Shown: piece after piece, positions 32,555-42,489 of the stretch
Layout of the letters: every line of letters begins with the position of its first letter
How positions within the stretch are numbered: the first letter of the stretch is position 1
DNA from: Syngnathus acus
Lineage: Eukaryota > Chordata > Actinopteri > Syngnathiformes > Syngnathidae
Length of the DNA stretch: 64,000 bases
Direction of reading: 5' to 3'
Assembly (NCBI RefSeq): GCF_901709675.1
Contig: NC_051087.1
Span: forward strand, 17,298,067 to 17,362,066
Made by a program: the position numbers and the translations under genes
The notes under the pieces: generated by a model
The model's input: only the letters and a program-made list of their open reading frames with translations
Told to the model about the DNA's origin: nothing
The model's database searches: none

Positions 32555-32668
32555 TGTGCTGCGATTGACTGGCGATCAGTTCAGGCTGTACCCCACCTAT
32601 TGCCAAAGTCTCCAGCACGCCCACGACACTTGTGAGGATTAGCGGTTCGGATAATGGATGGATGGACA
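32555..32668 (+). repeat. Fish SINE/LINE 3' tail with (ATGG)n
   Basis: GCGATTGACTGGCGATCAGT...GAGGATTAGCGGTTCGG followed by ATGGATGG is the 3' part of a widespread fish retroposon. The 5' part is missing. Confidence 0.65.
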
Positions 32669-33349
32669 GATATATCAATATCTACATAAATTTTTTTTTT
32701 TACCCATCTTGGCAAGTGTTTCTGGCTATGTGTGAAATCGTGTAAAACCATCTGTTTTTGGGCAACAAAAAATGACACCTTTGTTAAGCCTTTAACATTG
32801 CATTGTCAAAGACAACAAGCCATTTTCAACACTTTAGATTAATCACTAGTTTGAATAAATAACAGATTTTTTTTTAATATACGTAAGTTTTAATATATAT
32901 CTCCCTGTTGGTATCCAAACGTGGGGTCAGTAAAAGGAGGGAGGGGGGTTAATGCAACCACTCATCGTCCTTCATCTGATGGCTCTAAAATTAGATTTTA
33001 TGCAGCTAGTAATATCTCCAAATTATATTGTGCAGGAACCCGAGCTCCCAGATTTTATGAGATCAAATGTCTGAACTTCAGTCAGTTCATAAAGCACTGT
33101 GAATGATGACGTTATTTGTCTCATTGACCGCTATGGTGGCAATGCCGTTACAGAAACTATGTATATTATCCAAATGGAAAATGTGGAGCCCCTTAGAGTT
33201 TATATCCTTGGGTGGAAAATATTTAGGGAGCAAAATCCCATAAGATCACACTGTATCACGCATTATTATGCGTAAATGCATAAAACAACATTCCATGGAA
33301 AGTTAAATCATTTGGAAAGCACACATTTGTGTAATGATTACATAGAATG

Positions 33350-33475
33350 TCCATACATTTTTGAACTGCTTTGTCCTCACAAGTGTCGCGGGCGCACTGT
33401 AACCTACCCCAGCAGTCTTTGGGCGATAGGCCTGTTGGATTACTCAATAGCGCCAGTCCCACTCCGCGGCACAAA
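33350..33475 (-). repeat. Decayed copy of the same 3' tail, inverted
   Basis: CCATACATTTTTGAACTGCT...CAAGTGTCGCGGGCG and CCCAGCAGTCTTTGGGCG correspond to the reverse complement of the tail at 32555-32668 and of its upstream part, with many substitutions. Confidence 0.55.
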
Positions 33476-33861
33476 ACTAATACGAATTGTCTATGCCCAA
33501 CTTACTCAACATGTGATAGATTTTTGTTTAAGGAAGGTATTCACACTGACACAAAAAGCATACTCACACAAGGTGGATTCAATTTTCTCCGGTTCTTGTT
33601 GCAACATTTTGGGTTAAGGAAGGGTATAGCACTGGACCGCTTTCTATGACCCACAAAACTCACACCTGCGGTAGAGATGCACCGATCCGATATCTGGATC
33701 GGATATCGGCCCCGATATCAACAAAATAGATGGATCGGGTATCGGAAAATGCAGCCGATCTGTGAGACGATCCTTTCCTTAATCTATTGGGACGCGGGCT
33801 ACGTCATACGTCAGCAGCACGTGTGCCGCATGCCACGAGAGTTTTCTAAACAAACGCAAAC

Positions 33862-36180
33862 ATGGAGCGAACGAAAGAGTCAGCTGTGTGGAGGTACTTT
33901 AAATTGAACACGCCAACTAGCTCGACGGCAGTTTGTAATGTCTGCAAAGCTAATGTTGCCAGGGGTGGTGGTAGTACTGCCAGTTATAGTACTACCAATT
34001 TAATTAAGCATCTCCAGAAACACCACGCAACGGAGCACCAGGAGTTCCAGCAGTTGAGCAGATCAAAGGGAGCGTGAGGTGGACCTACACAGCAGTTAAC
34101 GTGAGCAGATGCACTGCAAAGACGGGAGAAATTCCCAGGCAATAGCGCAAAAGCTATGAGAATTACTGAGAAAGTGCTGGAATTCATGGTTTTGGATGGA
34201 CAACCGATGAGTGTTGTTGAAAACGAAGGCTTCCGACGTTTACTTGAGCACCTGGAGCCACGGTACAATTTGCCATCAAGTATTTTTCTGAGACCGCACT
34301 GTCAGAAATGTATGAGAAAGTGTGCGAACACTTGTCACAAGAATTAAGAGATGTAGATGCCATGAGCTTCACAACTGATATCTGGAGCTCGGAGGTGTGC
34401 CCCATGTCTATGTTGAGTTTAACTGTGCACTGGTTAGACAGGAATCACACCCCTCGCAGTGCCGTGCTGCAAGCTAAAAGCTTCCCCGGAGCACACAACG
34501 GTGACACAATTTCGACTGCCATTAAGGCAATGCTTGATAAGTGGAATATTCCGCTCAACAAAGTGCATGTCATTCTCAGGGACAATGCCAGCAATATGAA
34601 AAAGGCCATGGAAAAGATGGGAGTGTGCAGCTTGGGCTGTTTTGCTCACACACTACAGCTCGTTGTTAACGAGGGGCTACTGTCTCAGCGAAGTGTGAGC
34701 GATGCGATTGCAAACGGCCGACAGATTGTGAAACATTTCAAACATTCTCCACTTGCTTATTCACGGCTATATGATGTCCAACTCCAGATGCAAATGCAAC
34801 CTAAACGCTTACAAGACGTCAGAACAAGATGGAACAGCACCTACTTCATGATACAGAGTCTGCTGGATCAGAAGCGCGTACTAGGTGCCTATGTTGTGGA
34901 TTATGATCTGCCCACAACACTGACTGCTAACCAGTGGGCCTTGCTGGAGAAAACTAGCACTGTTTTGGAACCATTTGAAGAGCTGACCAGGAAAATAAGC
35001 TCATCCACCGCCTCCACTGCTGATGTCATTCCAGCCATCACTGTCCTCAAGCGCATCCTGACCAAGGAAGACGAGGCAGATGCTGGCATTAAAACGATGA
35101 AAAAGACCCTGCTCCAAGCTGTCAAACAACGTTTTGACTCAGTAGAAGATGAGCCTCTGTACGCCCTGGCCACTTTGTTGGACCCAAGATATAAGGACAG
35201 GTAAGATATTTTAAGCTAACATACTCGACAGGCCGTGAGCTATTAGCTGTGATATAATCACAACATATCACGGTCTGAAGTGAGCTATTGCTTTTATATA
35301 ACAGATACCAAGTATGGCAATATGAAAGTTATAGACACCTAAGCTGTTCTATGTCTGTTTCAGATACTTTACAAGTGAGACCTCTACCAAGCATGCAAAA
35401 GATGCACTGTTGAAGAAGCTTGAAGACAGGGGCTTGACCAGCACAGCAGGAGCAGCGGAGGCTTCACAGCGACCAGAGAAGGCCCCTCGGATGGAGACTG
35501 CAGCAGAAGCAGTAGCAGCTCCAAGCAAGAGCAGTTTCATGGAAGCATTTGAGCAAATTCCGGTAGGAGAGTGAGGATGCAGGTGCAGCAAGCAGCTCAA
35601 GCCCTGCAGTTCAACTGAATGAATATTTAGCTGAGAAAACCATCACTGCATCAGACAGCCCATACAATTACTGGGAAGCCAACAAACATCGGCTACCTGA
35701 TAAAGTTAAAGTTAAAGTCCCAATGATTGTCACACACACATCTGGGTGTGGTGAAATTTGTCCTCTGCATTTAACCCATCCCCATGTGATTTTAATCCAT
35801 CCCCTGGGGGAGAGGGGAGCAGTGAGCAGCAGCGGTGCCGCGCTCGGGAATCATTTGGCGATCTAACCCCCCAATTCCAACCCTTAATGCTGAGTGCCAA
35901 GCAGGGAGGCAATGGGTCCCATTTTTATAGTCTTTGGTATGACCCGGCCGGGGTTTGAACCCACAACCTTCCAGTCTCAGGGCGGACACTCTACCACTAG
36001 GCCACTGAGCTGATCTTGCTGCTACTGCCAAAAAGTATCTCTGTGCCCCCTGCACCAGTGTGGAAAGTGAGCGATTGTTCAGCACAGTTTCCAACACTGT
36101 GAATGACAAGCGAAACAGACTGACTGCAGACAGAGCAGAAATGCTTGTCTTCTTGACAAAGAATTTGTCATTGCTGCTTA
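33862..36180 (+). pseudogene. hAT transposase gene, two exons, frameshifted and SINE-split
   Basis: Coding starts MERTKESAVWRYFKL with a BED finger (CNVCKANV ... LIKHLQKHH). After frameshifts near 34070 and 34300 a frame of 298 codons (34308-35200) carries FTTDIWSS (first catalytic D), VILRDNASNM (second D), CFAHTLQLVV and RTRWNST. It ends at a canonical intron: GTAAGATATT at 35201 to TTTCAG at 35363. Exon 2 continues YFTSETSTKHAKDALL, shifts frame near 35570, and is cut by a SINE after NKHRLPD. It resumes with LAATAKKYLCAPC and SVESERLFSTVSN, containing the catalytic E and dimerisation motif, and ends in LLLK-stop. Every expected domain is present, so the element died recently. Confidence 0.93.
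35702..36011 (-). mobile_element. tRNA-derived SINE, copy 3
   Basis: Minus-oriented full-length copy with head AGCTCAGTGGCCTAGTGG and a GTTAAA-repeat tail at 35702-35718. CTGAT occurs at both junctions. It interrupts exon 2 of the hAT transposase between LPD and LAATAKKY. Confidence 0.93.
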
Positions 36181-36397
36181 AGTGAGCATTAATGAGGGGG
36201 TGAGACTGCACAAGTTTCAGAGCACCAGGCCATGAATGGTGCGATTGCACTATGTAGAGACATGTTTACATTGCTTGATTATTGTATTTGACCAAGTCAC
36301 TTGTTTATTCTCTTGTCCTGATGCTATATTTTATTTTTAATTCCACTCTGCACTTTCAGTATTTAGAAATAATTTTGAATGTTTTTTTTGTGTGTTT

Positions 36398-36650
36398 GGG
36401 TCATACCAAAGACTATAAAAATGGGACCCATTGCCTCCCTGCTTGGCACTCAGCATTAAGGGTTGGAATTGGAGGGTTAGATCACCAAATGATTCCCTAG
36501 CGCGGCACCGCTGCTGCTCACTGCTCCCCTCTCCCCAGGGGATGGATCAAAATCACACGGGGATGGGTTAAATGCAGAGGACAAATTTCACCACACCCAG
36601 ATGTGTGTGACGATCATTGGGACTTTAACTTTAACTTAACTTAACTTAAG
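36398..36650 (+). mobile_element. tRNA-derived SINE, copy 4, head missing
   Basis: Begins within the body at GGTCATACCAAAGACTATAA, so boxes A and B are gone, and ends with a CTTTAACTTTAACTTAAC tail. It lies in the 3' region of the hAT element. 5' truncation is usual for LINE-mobilised SINEs. Confidence 0.9.
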
Positions 36651-36944
36651 CAGAGCTTGTTTTCAGGGAGCACTTCTCATTGCTGCTTAAATGAGCATTT
36701 AGAGCAAAGAACTGTGTAGTCATGCCTGATGCCATTGCCTTTAGTCTTTTCTGTTCCACATGTAGAGGTATGTAGCTTGTTAAGTCAACCATAATATCGG
36801 ATCGGTATCGGGTATCGACCGATATGCAAAGCCACGGCATCGGTATCGAAACTGAAAAAGTCGGATCGGTGCATCTCTAACCTGCGGACGGGCAGAGTGA
36901 GAATGGTGGTGTCTAACTTCTTAAGTCCTCATGTTTATATAGTT

Positions 36945-37272
36945 CAGGGGTGTCAAACTCATTTTTTTCGCGGGCCGCAATGTCGTCATAGCTTCTTTCG
37001 GAGGGCCATTATGACTGTCAACCCAAATAAATGTATGAGCACCTCATATTGTATACAGTAAAAGCTACAAAACAAACTGACAAATATGTAACTCGTTTTC
37101 AAATCAGACGAGTAAAAACTGGTCAAATATTTAAAAAAAAAGATATTAAAAGTGAAGGCGATTTGCAATTCTAGTAATGACACGAATTTGATGCACAATT
37201 TGTCTTTGCGGGCCACTTAAAATGATGTGGCGGGCCGTATCTGGTCCCCGGGCCTTGGGTTTGACACCTGTG
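36945..37272. mobile_element. hAT MITE, ends CAGGGGTGTCAAACTC
   Basis: 328 bp with ends CAGGGGTGTCAAACTCAT and GGGTTTGACACCTGTG and GGGCC-rich subterminal sequence. ATATAGTT is duplicated exactly at 36937-36944 and 37273-37280. No coding capacity. Confidence 0.92.
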
Positions 37273-37280
37273 ATATAGTT

Positions 37281-37762
37281 GTTTGACAAGGGTACAATTC
37301 TACAGAGTATGTGGGTTGTGGCTTCTTTATCAGCATCCTTGGGCCTTACCCCTGTCTGGTCCTTCAGTCACAAGGGCTAACCCTAACCCTATGTCACCAT
37401 GGAGTTGTTCTTCCCCCCCGTCAGATTTCCTGCACACACGTAACTCCCACTGCCTATCCACATTCTTGGCCTATGTTTAATCTCCAGTTATCTAACTGAA
37501 CAGAATGTTTACTGAAGTTACTATTGGTCCAATGGGAGCAGCAGATAACCATTGGTCATCTGCGATTGGTCTTGACTAACTTTACGGCTGAGGCAATCGG
37601 TTTAGCACATAAGCCAAGCAGAGGGGTTTGCTTTCTGCTAGGTGTTGTCAGACGAGAGTATCTCAAATGTTGAAAGCAAAAAATGTTGTTCAAAACTTTG
37701 AAGCTCATCAACTTCAAATTCCTCTGTTCCCTGTTTGCATGTGAAAGCAGGGATAAGGGGTA
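37281..37762. other. Unassigned sequence
   Basis: No repeat ends or coding motifs seen. A short CTAACCCTAACCC run is at about 37377-37389. Confidence 0.5.
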
Positions 37763-38374
37763 CCGTATTTATTCTAATTATCGCCCAGGGCAATAATTAG
37801 AGAAGGTTTATGTCCAATGGGCAATTAATAGAGAACACTTTTTGTCCGATCGCCAAGGGGCACTGAAATGGGCGATAATATGTATATTTTCCTAATGTAG
37901 TATGCAATACCTGCATCTCACTGGTGTTCTTAACACTAGAACAGTGGCTGTTTTGATCTACCTCTAACAGCGGGGTGGGTCAATTGACGCTCCATCGATG
38001 CGACACGTTACCGTCGCACATCACATGTTGCGCACGTCATGTTATCGCGATCGTCTTGTTCGAGCGCACGCCCCGATAACGGAATTGTGTGAGGATATTG
38101 TAGCGGAGTGACAAGTGTAATTGTATCATTGTTTATGGGGAAAACCAATTTAAAAGGGAGTATTCGGGCTCCAGAGCTTTGGAATGCCCTACCAATGGAT
38201 ATTAGAACTGCTACCTCAGTAGAAACATTTAAGACATGTTTAAAGACACATTTCTATGATATGGCCTTTAATTAACCTGTAGTGGCCGATTCGGCTGGAG
38301 TTTGTTTATTTATGTCATCGCTAACACACACTGGGCGATTATTAGAATATGGGCGATAATTAGAATAAATACGG
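37763..38374. mobile_element. TA-target MITE, copy 2, with captured LINE piece
   Basis: Ends CCGTATTTATTCTAATTATC and GATAATTAGAATAAATACGG with TA on both sides. It is inverted relative to copy 1 (30982-31549). From about 38165 to 38305 the sequence of copy 1 is replaced by an unrelated segment encoding a LINE protein C-terminus. Confidence 0.88.
38168..38276 (+). pseudogene. LINE protein C-terminus captured inside a MITE
   Basis: One frame reads APELWNALPMDIRTATSVET, FKTCLKTHFYDMAFN and then a stop, the conserved C-terminal motif (LWN.LP...S...FK..LKT..F) of CR1/L2-type LINE proteins. It has no other LINE sequence around it. Confidence 0.75.
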
Positions 38375-38564
38375 TAATTTGTCTAATCGTCTGACTTGTT
38401 TAGAAATTGCTTAAAAAAAAAACAAGCGCTTGACCAGCTAAAGGACAGATTTGATCTTGAAGTGGCCAAAGACTCAGACTCGGATGATGTCCTCAGAGAA
38501 CAGATTTGAAATTTGCTCTGCCTGTGTACAAGTCTTGCCGTGTACCCCAAAGTACATGTATGAC

Positions 38565-38780
38565 ATGTTACTGCCACATGAACCATTTCGCACTTTGAGG
38601 ATCTCAGGGACTGGCCTCCTCGTGCCCAGAGTCAGGACTAAACATAGAAAGTCAGGATTTCAGTTTCTATGCAGCTCAGACCTGGAACAATCTTCCTGAA
38701 GAAGTGAACCAGGCTCCCAATCTGACAGTGTTTAAAACCAAACTTAAAACAGTTCTGTTTAACCGTGCATATGACTGAAA
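38565..38780 (+). pseudogene. LINE protein C-terminal fragment
   Basis: Shifted frames read EPFRTLRISGTGLLVPRVRT and then YAAQTWNNLPEEVNQAPNLT, VFKTKLKTVLFNRAYD and stop. This is the same C-terminal LINE motif as at 38168 but a different family member. No RT domain remains. Confidence 0.65.
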
Positions 38781-39114
38781 GGGATCATTTAAAGCAAGGG
38801 TAAACTGAGAATGGTTAATATTCTTCACTAACCAACCCAATTTATTTTTTTTATCAGGAAAATGAAAAAAGTTAGTATTTTCTATTTTATCCATTCATTA
38901 TGGAGAAATAATGAAATCCCGAATGCCTTTACAAATGCCCACATTTAATGATGAATAGGGCCAAACTCTCTCTGTGTTGGTTGATGATTTCACAAACGCA
39001 AGAAATCACAATTTCCCAATTGGAAATTATTGCAAAAACTATAGTTTCAAAATGTATAAAAACAGCTGTCAATTGGCACCAAAATTAACATGGACACCTC
39101 TACTTATGACTACC
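38781..39114. other. Unassigned sequence
   Basis: AT-rich; nothing recognised. Confidence 0.5.
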
Positions 39115-39432
39115 AGCTCAGTGGCCTAGTGGTAGAGTGTTCGCCCTGAGACTGGAAGGTTGTGGGTTCAAACCTCGGCCGGGTCATACCTAAGACTATA
39201 AAAACGGGACCCATTGCCTCCCTGCTTGGCACTCAGCATTAAGGGTTGGAATTGGGGGGTTAGATCCCCAAATGATTCCCGAGCGCAGCACCGCTGCTGC
39301 TCACTGCTCTCCTCTCCCCCAGGGGATGGATCAAAATCACACGGGGATGGGTTAAATGCAGAGGACAAATTTCACCACACCCAGATGTGTGTGTGACGAT
39401 CATTGGGACTTTAACTTAACCTTAACTTTAAC
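39115..39432 (+). mobile_element. tRNA-derived SINE, copy 5, full length
   Basis: Plus-oriented. Box A TGGCCTAGTGG at 39122, box B GGTTCAAACCT at about 39165, body, and tail CTTTAACTTAACCTTAAC. This copy has both Pol III boxes intact and is not interrupted. Confidence 0.93.
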
Positions 39433-39716
39433 ATATTAAAAGGATTAACTTCTCCGTGGCTGATTTAAGAGAAACGAGCAGCCTTTTTGCAGCTGAAGTG
39501 CCGTCACATGTCTATTTCCTTTCACCTGTCACCAACATACGCAAACACGACGCATTCTGAGAGGCTTTATGTAAGTTGAATTGTTCATATGTCGCAGAAG
39601 CAACTTGCTACAAAAGGCCCAATCATGGGGAATGAAAGCAAACCTTAGGGGGAAGCAGTGACGTACGGATCCAAACTTCAAAGCTGGCTGTCATGTCCTC
39701 TACCTCAGCGAAAGTA

Positions 39717-41517
39717 CCGTATTTTTTGGACTAAAAGTCGCTCCGGAGTACAAGTCGCATCAGCCATAAAATTGATTGATTGATTGATTGATAGAAAATG
39801 TACAATAAAGGGGAAAAAACATATATAAGTCGCACCGGAGTTTAAGTCGCATTTTGGGGTAAATTTATTTGACAAAATCCAACACCAAGTACAGACATGA
39901 ACCAGCAAAAACAGGCTAAACGATACGGTGTGCTAACGTGACATGAACACAAACGAGGAGCTGAAAACGGGTCTGACGTAACATTAACAAATAACTATTA
40001 ACAAAATACTATTCAAATAACTATAACATATCAAACCATCTGTGTCACTCCAAATCATTGAATCCATCGATCAAATTCTTCGTCCTCTCTGTAAACAACG
40101 CCGCGTGTGCGGCGTGCCGCTGACGTCGGACTCGTCGTCAGACTCGTCGTCAGTTGCAGTTCAAATAATTCCACAGGCCCATATAACGATATATAAACTA
40201 TATATCAAATAACTATGATATAAACAACAATTTTATCAAACCATCTGTGTCACTCCAAATCAATTAATCTATCGATCGAATTCGTCGTCCTATTTGTAAA
40301 GAACGCCGCATGAGCAGCGCGCCGCTGACGTCGGACTCGTCGTCGGGCTCGTCGTCAGTACAGTTCAAATTATTCCACAATATAAACAACAATTTTATCA
40401 TACCATCTGTGTCACTCCAAATCATTGAATCCATCGATCGAATTCTTCCTCTTTTATGTAAACAACGGCGCATGTGCGGCGCACCGCTGAAAGTCGGACT
40501 CGTCGTCAGTTGCAGTTCAAATAATTCCACAGGCCCATATAACGATATATGAACTATATATGAAATAACTATAATATAAACAACAATTTTATCAAACCAT
40601 CTGTATCACTCCAAATCATTATACCATCGATCGAATTCTTCGTCCTTCATGTAAACAGCGGCGCGTCGGACTCGTCGTCAGTTGCAGTTCAAATTATTTC
40701 ACAGGCCCATATAACAATATATAAACTATATATCAAATAACAATAATATAAACAACAATTTTATCGAACCATCCGTGTCACTCCAAATCATTATATCCAT
40801 CGGAATCTTCGTCTTGTGTCACTTAAAAAAAAAAAAAAACTGCTGTTGACTCGGGATCTACGTGCGCTGCGGACGTCAGCCTCGTCGTCAGCCTCGTCGT
40901 CAGCCTCGTCGTCAGCCTCGTCGTTAGTTGCGGCTCCAATTATTCCACAGATCTACGTATATAACTATATTGTAGCGTTACCAAAGTATCAGGCAAGATG
41001 TGGGTTTTGTAACCGGCTCTTTATTTCCCAAAACCAGAGCTCAACATAGTATGAGCCAACAGTGCTATAAGCAAGCGCCCTGGATAGCTCTTCCCGTAAC
41101 CCCCCCCCCCTCTCCGCTACCTTCACGGCCTTGCTAGACAATCAGAAACTACTGAAGTCTAACAACATAGACGTTGCTACTCTAAATAAACTATATATCA
41201 AACAACTATAACATAATTAACAAGTTTATCGAACCATCTGTGTCACTCCAAATCATAAAATCTCCTGACTCCGGAAGTCAGTGAATGGAACTCATTGTCA
41301 GTGAGGCTCCAATTATTCCACAGCCATAGTGCGCCCTCATGCGGTTTAAAGTGAAAATAACGTGTGACGTGATCAACTATACTAGTAAGTCAGTAATGTG
41401 TTAATGATCAAGTAAGAATTTGTGAATAATTACACATATAAGTCGCTCCTGAGTATAAGTCGCCCCCACACCCAAACTATGAAAAAAAAACCACGACTTA
41501 TAGTCCGAAAAAGACGG
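39717..41517 (-). mobile_element. Pogo-like TA-target element D
   Basis: Left end CCGTATTTTTTGGACTAAAA at 39717 and right end TTATAGTCCGAAAAAGACGG at 41517 are inverted and bordered by TA. Both ends carry ATAAGTCG repeats. The interior is a tandem array of the family's 3' coding and untranslated end (39960-41300). From 40960 to 41060 it contains the ACAGATCTAC / CGGCTCTTTATTT block shared with 17300-17440 and 54760-54850. Length is 1.8 kb. Confidence 0.8.
39960..41300 (-). repeat. Tandem array, six units of about 160-200 bp
   Basis: The landmark CCATCTGTGTCACTCCAAAT (with small variations) starts at 40037, 40241, 40403, 40597, 40769 and 41234. Each unit continues with GAATTCTTCGTCCT, a GC-rich CGCCGCTGACGTCGGACTCG stretch and CCACAGGCCCATATAACGAT. 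Read on the minus strand each landmark contains an acidic coding tail and stop (see the remnant at 54409-54519), so the array repeats the 3' end of a transposase gene. Confidence 0.85.
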
Positions 41518-41519
41518 TA

Positions 41520-41924
41520 TTTTAGAAGACGTAGGAAGTGGGCCAGTGTAAATGCCCAACTCAAAGATCATGAGTGTCTGCTCCTCGACTCAATCGCACC
41601 TCGGATTTTCTCTTGCTCGGTTTATGTGCAGCCACTGGATCTGCCCTGTCTTCCTCTTCAGTCGACAAACCACACTCACACTGCTTAAAGCAGGAAACCC
41701 ATGGAGAAAGTGTCTATACATCCAGCCTCCCAAAGCGGGTTGCGCTTTGTCGGTTTGGTCTGTAGCCCCTCTGGTTGCTCACAGATGTAAGGAATATTGT
41801 CATGAGTCTCCATCACACTGTGCTTTATGGAAGACATTGAGGGAATTTCAGCCTGCGATTTGACAGAGGATTTAACTGAAACTGAAGCAAAAACATCTGT
41901 GTATGTGCGTGTGTGTGTGCGTTG
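41520..41924. other. Unassigned sequence
   Basis: Several short open frames but no motif I recognise. Composition is less AT-rich than neighbouring non-coding DNA, so a decayed LINE is possible. Confidence 0.35.
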
Positions 41925-42480
41925 GGTGGGTGTGGAAGGAGTTCAACCAGGCCAAGAAGAACAGCTTTGGGACGTCTTTGAGGAAATTCTGGAACACTGT
42001 ATGGTGTCTCAGGAGGGCTAAGCCGTGAATCGTTAAACTGTGTGGAGATGGGGGTACTGCTAACCTCAACTCAGCTCTGGATGTTGTGGGGCTGTCCTGG
42101 CTTCTACAACATCACATGGACGTAGGGGACAGTGCCTCTTGATTGACAGACGGGGACCGGGGTGGTGGTCCTCCTTTTCAGGAAAGATTCAAGATTCAAG
42201 AGTTTTTCAAGATTCAAGAGTTTTTATTCGCCATGTTTGAGCGTGCCAAACAAGGAATTTGACCAGAGGGGACAAGGGGACCAGAGGGTATGTTCGTCAG
42301 CAAAGGGTTAAATTTCCTTTTCAGGAAGGATGACCGCAGGTTGTGTTTCTTCTCCAGAGGACTTGCATCCCTCAGCCTCTCTGATAAGGCCTATTCAGGG
42401 GTGCTGGAAAAGGTTCCAGGAGGTCAAATCTCAGATTCAGGAGGAGCAATGTGGTTTTCGTCCTGGCCATGGAACACTGT
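41925..42480 (+). pseudogene. Strongly decayed Rex3-like LINE fragment
   Basis: Pieces of the Rex3 order are visible: an FGTSLRKFWNTV block near 41965, LDVVGLSWL near 42080, then SASLIRPIQGCW and [14 protein letters not shown] near 42370-42475. It has many stops and is interrupted by a 131-bp insertion. It ends where L2 sequence begins. Confidence 0.6.
42185..42315 (-). mobile_element. 131-bp retroposon insertion with 12-bp target duplication
   Basis: CCTTTTCAGGAA is present exactly at 42173-42184 and 42316-42327. The insert begins AGATTCAAGATTCAAGAGTT, which on the minus strand resembles the AATCTTGAATCTT-type tail of L2-like retroposons. It is too short to classify further. Confidence 0.8.
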
Positions 42481-42489
42481 TCTGGACCA

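Larger units (their letters stand above)
31550..33663. other. Long featureless stretch with small repeat remnants
   Basis: No exon or open frame of note. Isolated items: a hAT-type right end AAGTTTGGACACCCCTG near 32470-32487, a SINE/LINE tail at 32555-32668 and a decayed opposite copy at 33350-33475. The remainder is AT-rich and unassigned. Confidence 0.5.
33672..36879 (+). mobile_element. hAT (Ac-like) transposon with both ends and transposase gene
   Basis: Ends TAGAGATGCACCGATCCGA and TCGGATCGGTGCATCTCTA are perfect inverses, and ACCTGCGG is duplicated exactly at 33664-33671 and 36880-36887. The 3.2 kb include two later SINEs (35702-36011 and 36398-36650); without them it is about 2.65 kb, a normal size for an autonomous hAT. 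The subterminal regions contain many CCGATATC / GATATCGG motifs, probable transposase-binding sites. Confidence 0.95.

Noticed and set aside
39115-39180. tRNA gene
   Set aside because: Box A and box B belong to the tRNA-like head of a SINE present five times; there is no complete cloverleaf.
39960-41300. CRISPR-like repeat array
   Set aside because: Units are 160-200 bp, variable and inside a eukaryotic transposon; there are no short identical repeats with unique spacers.
41520-41924. Host exons in several overlapping frames
   Set aside because: No recognisable protein motif and no convincing splice-site pairs.
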